This document shows positions 42,355 through 44,441 of a stretch of DNA of 44,441 bases, piece after piece. The position numbers and the translations under genes are program-made. How positions within the stretch are numbered: the first letter of the stretch is position 1; each line of letters starts with the position of its first letter. Location: NCBI RefSeq assembly GCF_009883055.1, contig NZ_WWVR01000026.1, positions 1 to 44,441 of the forward strand, in the 5' to 3' direction. The notes beneath the pieces are model-generated. The model was not told the origin of the DNA. It was given only the letters and a program-made list of their open reading frames with translations, and did not search any database. The DNA comes from Blautia sp. BIOML-A1. Its GTDB lineage: Bacteria; Bacillota; Clostridia; Lachnospirales; Lachnospiraceae.

Positions 42355-43599
42355 TTAACCAACATATGGTAATTGAATCACAAACGTGCTTCCTTTTTTC
42401 TTTTTGCCGGAGGTTACCGTAATCGTACCTGCGTGTTTTTCGATAATTTCTCTCGATAGAAAAAGTCCGATTCCTGTACCACTCTTTTCCATGACCTCCT
42501 TGGAACTTCCTCTGTAAAATCGTTGAAAAATTTTGTGATACTCATTCTGCGGAATACCAATTCCCTGATCCTCAATTTCCATTCTTACAAGATAGTTTCT
42601 TTTTTGTAACCGGATAAATATTTTTGAACCACACGGACTGTACTTGACCGCATTGTCCAGAACGTTGATCACAGCTTCACCAAGCCACCTTTTATCCTGC
42701 ATAATCGTGCATGTTTCCAGCTCTTTTTCATAGTCAAAAACGAATTCAATTTCTTTCTCATCCGCTTTAGGATAAGTGCGGTTCACAGCAGATATGACAG
42801 TATCCATAAGCGGAAGTTTTTTCTTATTAATCTGAATCAGTCCAGTTTCCATCTTGGATATTTCAAGAAGCGACTGCAATAATGTCTCCAGACCATCCAG
42901 AGCACTCCGACAACGGATACGAAACTCCTCCTGTTCTGTGGCATTTAAGTCATTCTGCATCAGCACACTAAAACATGTATCCAAAGCTGCAACCGGTGTC
43001 TTTAACTGGTGAGAAATATCAGAAACCATTTCTTTCGTGTTCTCCTTTTCTGCCCTTGCTTCTTCCTTTATCAACTGAATATGATGTCCGATTGCTTCAA
43101 GCTGGTCATTCAATTTTTCCAGTTCTGCATGATTTTCCGTTTTCAGTAAATCATCAAATTTATTTTCACGGAATCTGATCAGAATTTCTTCCAACTGGTC
43201 TAAAATTTTCTGATGACACGCATCTTCTTTTTTCTTCCAATAAAGTAAAAAAGTCAAAAGAAGCACGCATATCACAGTGCTTACAGCACCGGTCACCATA
43301 ACCTGATACCGGAATTGCGAATAAAATGCATTCCCTTTATTCCCCCAGTATCCATATTGCTCCAATAATCGCCTTCCCTGTTCGTTAGTTTCAATATCCT
43401 TATCCTTAAGCAATTCCGAAACAGCATCCAGCCCGGAAAATTCTTCCTTTGCAGCAATCTCTGTCATAAGATTCATTTTATATTTATAATCTTCATAAAA
43501 CACATACGTGGTAAAGCAATTTAATATTGCAAACAATAATATGACGGGTAATACCAAGGAGAGCACTACTGTAATCTTCTTGCGATATCTCTTTGTCAC
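42355..43599 (-). CDS. Sensor histidine kinase
   Basis: The 414-residue kinase has TM1 at about 10-32, an extracellular loop of about 75 residues, TM2 near 100-122, a coiled linker, a HisKA domain with phosphoacceptor His197 (VSDISHQLKTPVAAL) and an HATPase domain (NVLDNAVKYSP, EDQGIGIP, GTGIGLFLS). The start is GTG at 43599, eight nt after AGGAGG, overlapping the regulator's stop as GTGA; the longer frame begins inside that gene. The extracellular loop separates it from loop-less BceS-type kinases. It presumably senses cell-envelope stress or a peptide and phosphorylates the upstream-encoded regulator. Confidence 0.92.
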   Translation of the reverse strand: MTKRYRKKITVVLSLVLPVILLFAILNCFTTYVFYEDYKYKMNLMTEIAAKEEFSGLDAVSELLKDKDIETNEQGRRLLEQYGYWGNKGNAFYSQFRYQVMVTGAVSTVICVLLLTFLLYWKKKEDACHQKILDQLEEILIRFRENKFDDLLKTENHAELEKLNDQLEAIGHHIQLIKEEARAEKENTKEMVSDISHQLKTPVAALDTCFSVLMQNDLNATEQEEFRIRCRSALDGLETLLQSLLEISKMETGLIQINKKKLPLMDTVISAVNRTYPKADEKEIEFVFDYEKELETCTIMQDKRWLGEAVINVLDNAVKYSPCGSKIFIRLQKRNYLVRMEIEDQGIGIPQNEYHKIFQRFYRGSSKEVMEKSGTGIGLFLSREIIEKHAGTITVTSGKKKKGSTFVIQLPYVG

Positions 43600-44285
43600 T
43601 GCCTTACCTCCTGATTCCATATATACCCAAGACCTCTGATATTCTTTATATAGACCGGTGCAGCCGGATTGTCTTCGATTTTCTCACGGAGTCTTCTGAT
43701 ATTGACAGCGATTGTATTTTCATCCACAAAATCCCCTTCCAGATCAAACACATTTTCCAATATTTGTGTTTTTGAAAGAATCTGTTTCGGATTCTGAAGA
43801 AAAAAAGTCAGCATTTTCAACTCCGTTTTTGTCAGACTGATTTCACGACTCTTTACCAGGACTTTCATTTCTCCTGCGATAAATACGATATCTCCCGAAA
43901 TCATCTTTCCGGCTTCCGTTTTCTCCTGTCTGCGGCGGAAATGTGCTTCTATTTTCAAAAGAAGTACCGAAAGACTAAACGGCTTTGTAATATAATCATC
44001 TGCCCCTGCTTCATATCCCATGACCTGATCCATCTCCTGATCTAGTGCTGTAAGACAAATAATGTATGTATTATAATTGCATCTCATCCACCTTACAAAT
44101 TCCAGTCCATTCCCATCCGGAAGATTCACATCACAAATGGTAACATCCACATTATTATCACTTGCAATTCTTTTCGCTTTTTTCACTGATTCTGCTGAAA
44201 AAACCTCATATCCGGATTTTTTCAGTGAAAATGTAATTCCACGATTTAAATTTTCATCATCTTCAACCACGAGTATACCTGGCAT
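43596..44285 (-). CDS. OmpR/PhoB family response regulator
   Basis: The 229-residue protein has a receiver domain (VVEDDENL, phosphoacceptor Asp52 in CDVNLPDGNG, the conserved Thr in CLTAL and Lys in YITKPF) and a winged-helix output (about 130-225) with the recognition and wing features LTKTELKMLTFFLQNPKQILSKTQILENVF and TIAVNIRRLREKIEDNP...IRGLGYIW. It is the first gene of the regulator-kinase pair, and an ABC transporter follows. The likely target is the 42321-42334 palindrome. No clear promoter is visible in the short stretch before the stem-loop array at 44320. Confidence 0.94.
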   Translation of the reverse strand: MPGILVVEDDENLNRGITFSLKKSGYEVFSAESVKKAKRIASDNNVDVTICDVNLPDGNGLEFVRWMRCNYNTYIICLTALDQEMDQVMGYEAGADDYITKPFSLSVLLLKIEAHFRRRQEKTEAGKMISGDIVFIAGEMKVLVKSREISLTKTELKMLTFFLQNPKQILSKTQILENVFDLEGDFVDENTIAVNIRRLREKIEDNPAAPVYIKNIRGLGYIWNQEVRQ

Positions 44286-44319
44286 AGCATCTGCACCTCT
44301 CTTTATTAACTAAGTTAGC

Positions 44320-44428
44320 AACCACCAGTTCAACTGGTGGTTTATCCCTGGCCCTCCAAAGGGCCATTGTTACTGCTCGCCCCAAAGAGCGGTATCGCAA
44401 GCACTTTTACTGGCCCGCTATAAAGCGG
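44320..44428. repeat. Array of four stem-loops at the window edge, possible IS200/IS605 end
   Basis: Four compact stem-loops follow each other: AACCACCAGTT/AACTGGTGGTT (44320-44342), TGGCCCT-CCAA-AGGGCCA (44349-44366), GCTC/GAGC (44375-44390) and CCGCT-ATAA-AGCGG (44415-44428). None has a clear U-tract. Such serial hairpins resemble the ends of IS200/IS605-type elements. The element body, if any, would lie beyond the window. Confidence 0.45.
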
Positions 44429-44441
44429 TACTACTGGAATC

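Noticed and set aside
42355..44285. Assignment of the two-component system as BceRS
   Set aside because: The kinase has a 75-residue extracellular loop and the permease has two FtsX blocks with two large loops, unlike BceS and BceB. Only the operator motif resembles that system.
1..44441. CRISPR arrays, tRNA or rRNA genes
   Set aside because: No regularly spaced direct repeats, tRNA-like cloverleafs or rRNA segments were seen on reading the window.

Overview
The window looks like chromosomal DNA from an anaerobic gut Firmicute, most likely a Lachnospiraceae-type Clostridium (Blautia/Dorea/Ruminococcus gnavus-like). This is inferred from strong GGAGG ribosome-binding sites, moderate-to-low G+C, short U-tailed hairpin terminators, and the gene families present (GH13_31 glucosidases, PucR and FCD-GntR regulators, YczE/cytidylate-kinase fusion, SirTM-type sirtuins, IS200/IS605). 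No rRNA, tRNA, CRISPR array or phage module was seen. I cannot name the species.

Region 1 (1-22.3 kb) is stable-looking metabolic DNA. It starts with a nitronate-monooxygenase/FabK-like flavoprotein behind a well-formed operator, a membrane-anchored Mrr-like nuclease, a MATE pump and a DNA-deoxyinosine-glycosylase-like gene. A peptide-utilisation block follows on the minus strand: oppB-oppC-oppD-oppF-oppA, pepT and an FCD-type GntR regulator. A TTGT-CG-ACAA palindrome sits on the opp transcription start and is a plausible target for that GntR protein. Divergent from opp is an M42 aminopeptidase with a terminator-like hairpin in its leader, and downstream an NSS-family Na+ symporter with a PucR regulator. 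An unrecognised 50-residue protein gene lies between PucR and a sensory operon (substrate-binding lipoprotein plus hybrid histidine kinase with two receivers). An M19 dipeptidase follows, so four peptidase genes lie close together.

Region 2 (22.5-25.3 kb) is an AraC regulator and GH13 alpha-glucosidase operon with visibly higher G+C at third codon positions.

Region 3 (25.3-34.7 kb) is accessory and eroded: IS200/IS605 and IS630 remnants, a decayed LysE exporter and a truncated AraC gene. These surround two probably functional units. One is a MarR plus membrane/cytidylate-kinase fusion operon. The other is a run of three sirtuin-like genes (two full length, one 5'-truncated) divergent from an Rrf2 regulator. 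An apparently intact tnpA-tnpB IS200/IS605 element lies next to the sirtuins.

Region 4 (34.7-44.4 kb) holds a MATE-AraC-GH13 operon, an intergenic stretch with an XRE-regulator remnant, and a two-component system (OmpR-type regulator, kinase) followed by an ABC ATPase and an 8-TM FtsX-type permease. The hairpin ending the regulator/kinase transcript contains a TTACA-N4-TGTAA palindrome upstream of the transporter promoter, suggesting the regulator controls the pump there. The window ends in a cluster of four stem-loops that resembles an IS200/IS605 end.

The best candidates for something under-described are the tandem SirTM-like genes with Rrf2, the YczE/cytidylate-kinase fusion, the combined terminator/operator at 42.3 kb and the membrane-anchored Mrr protein.
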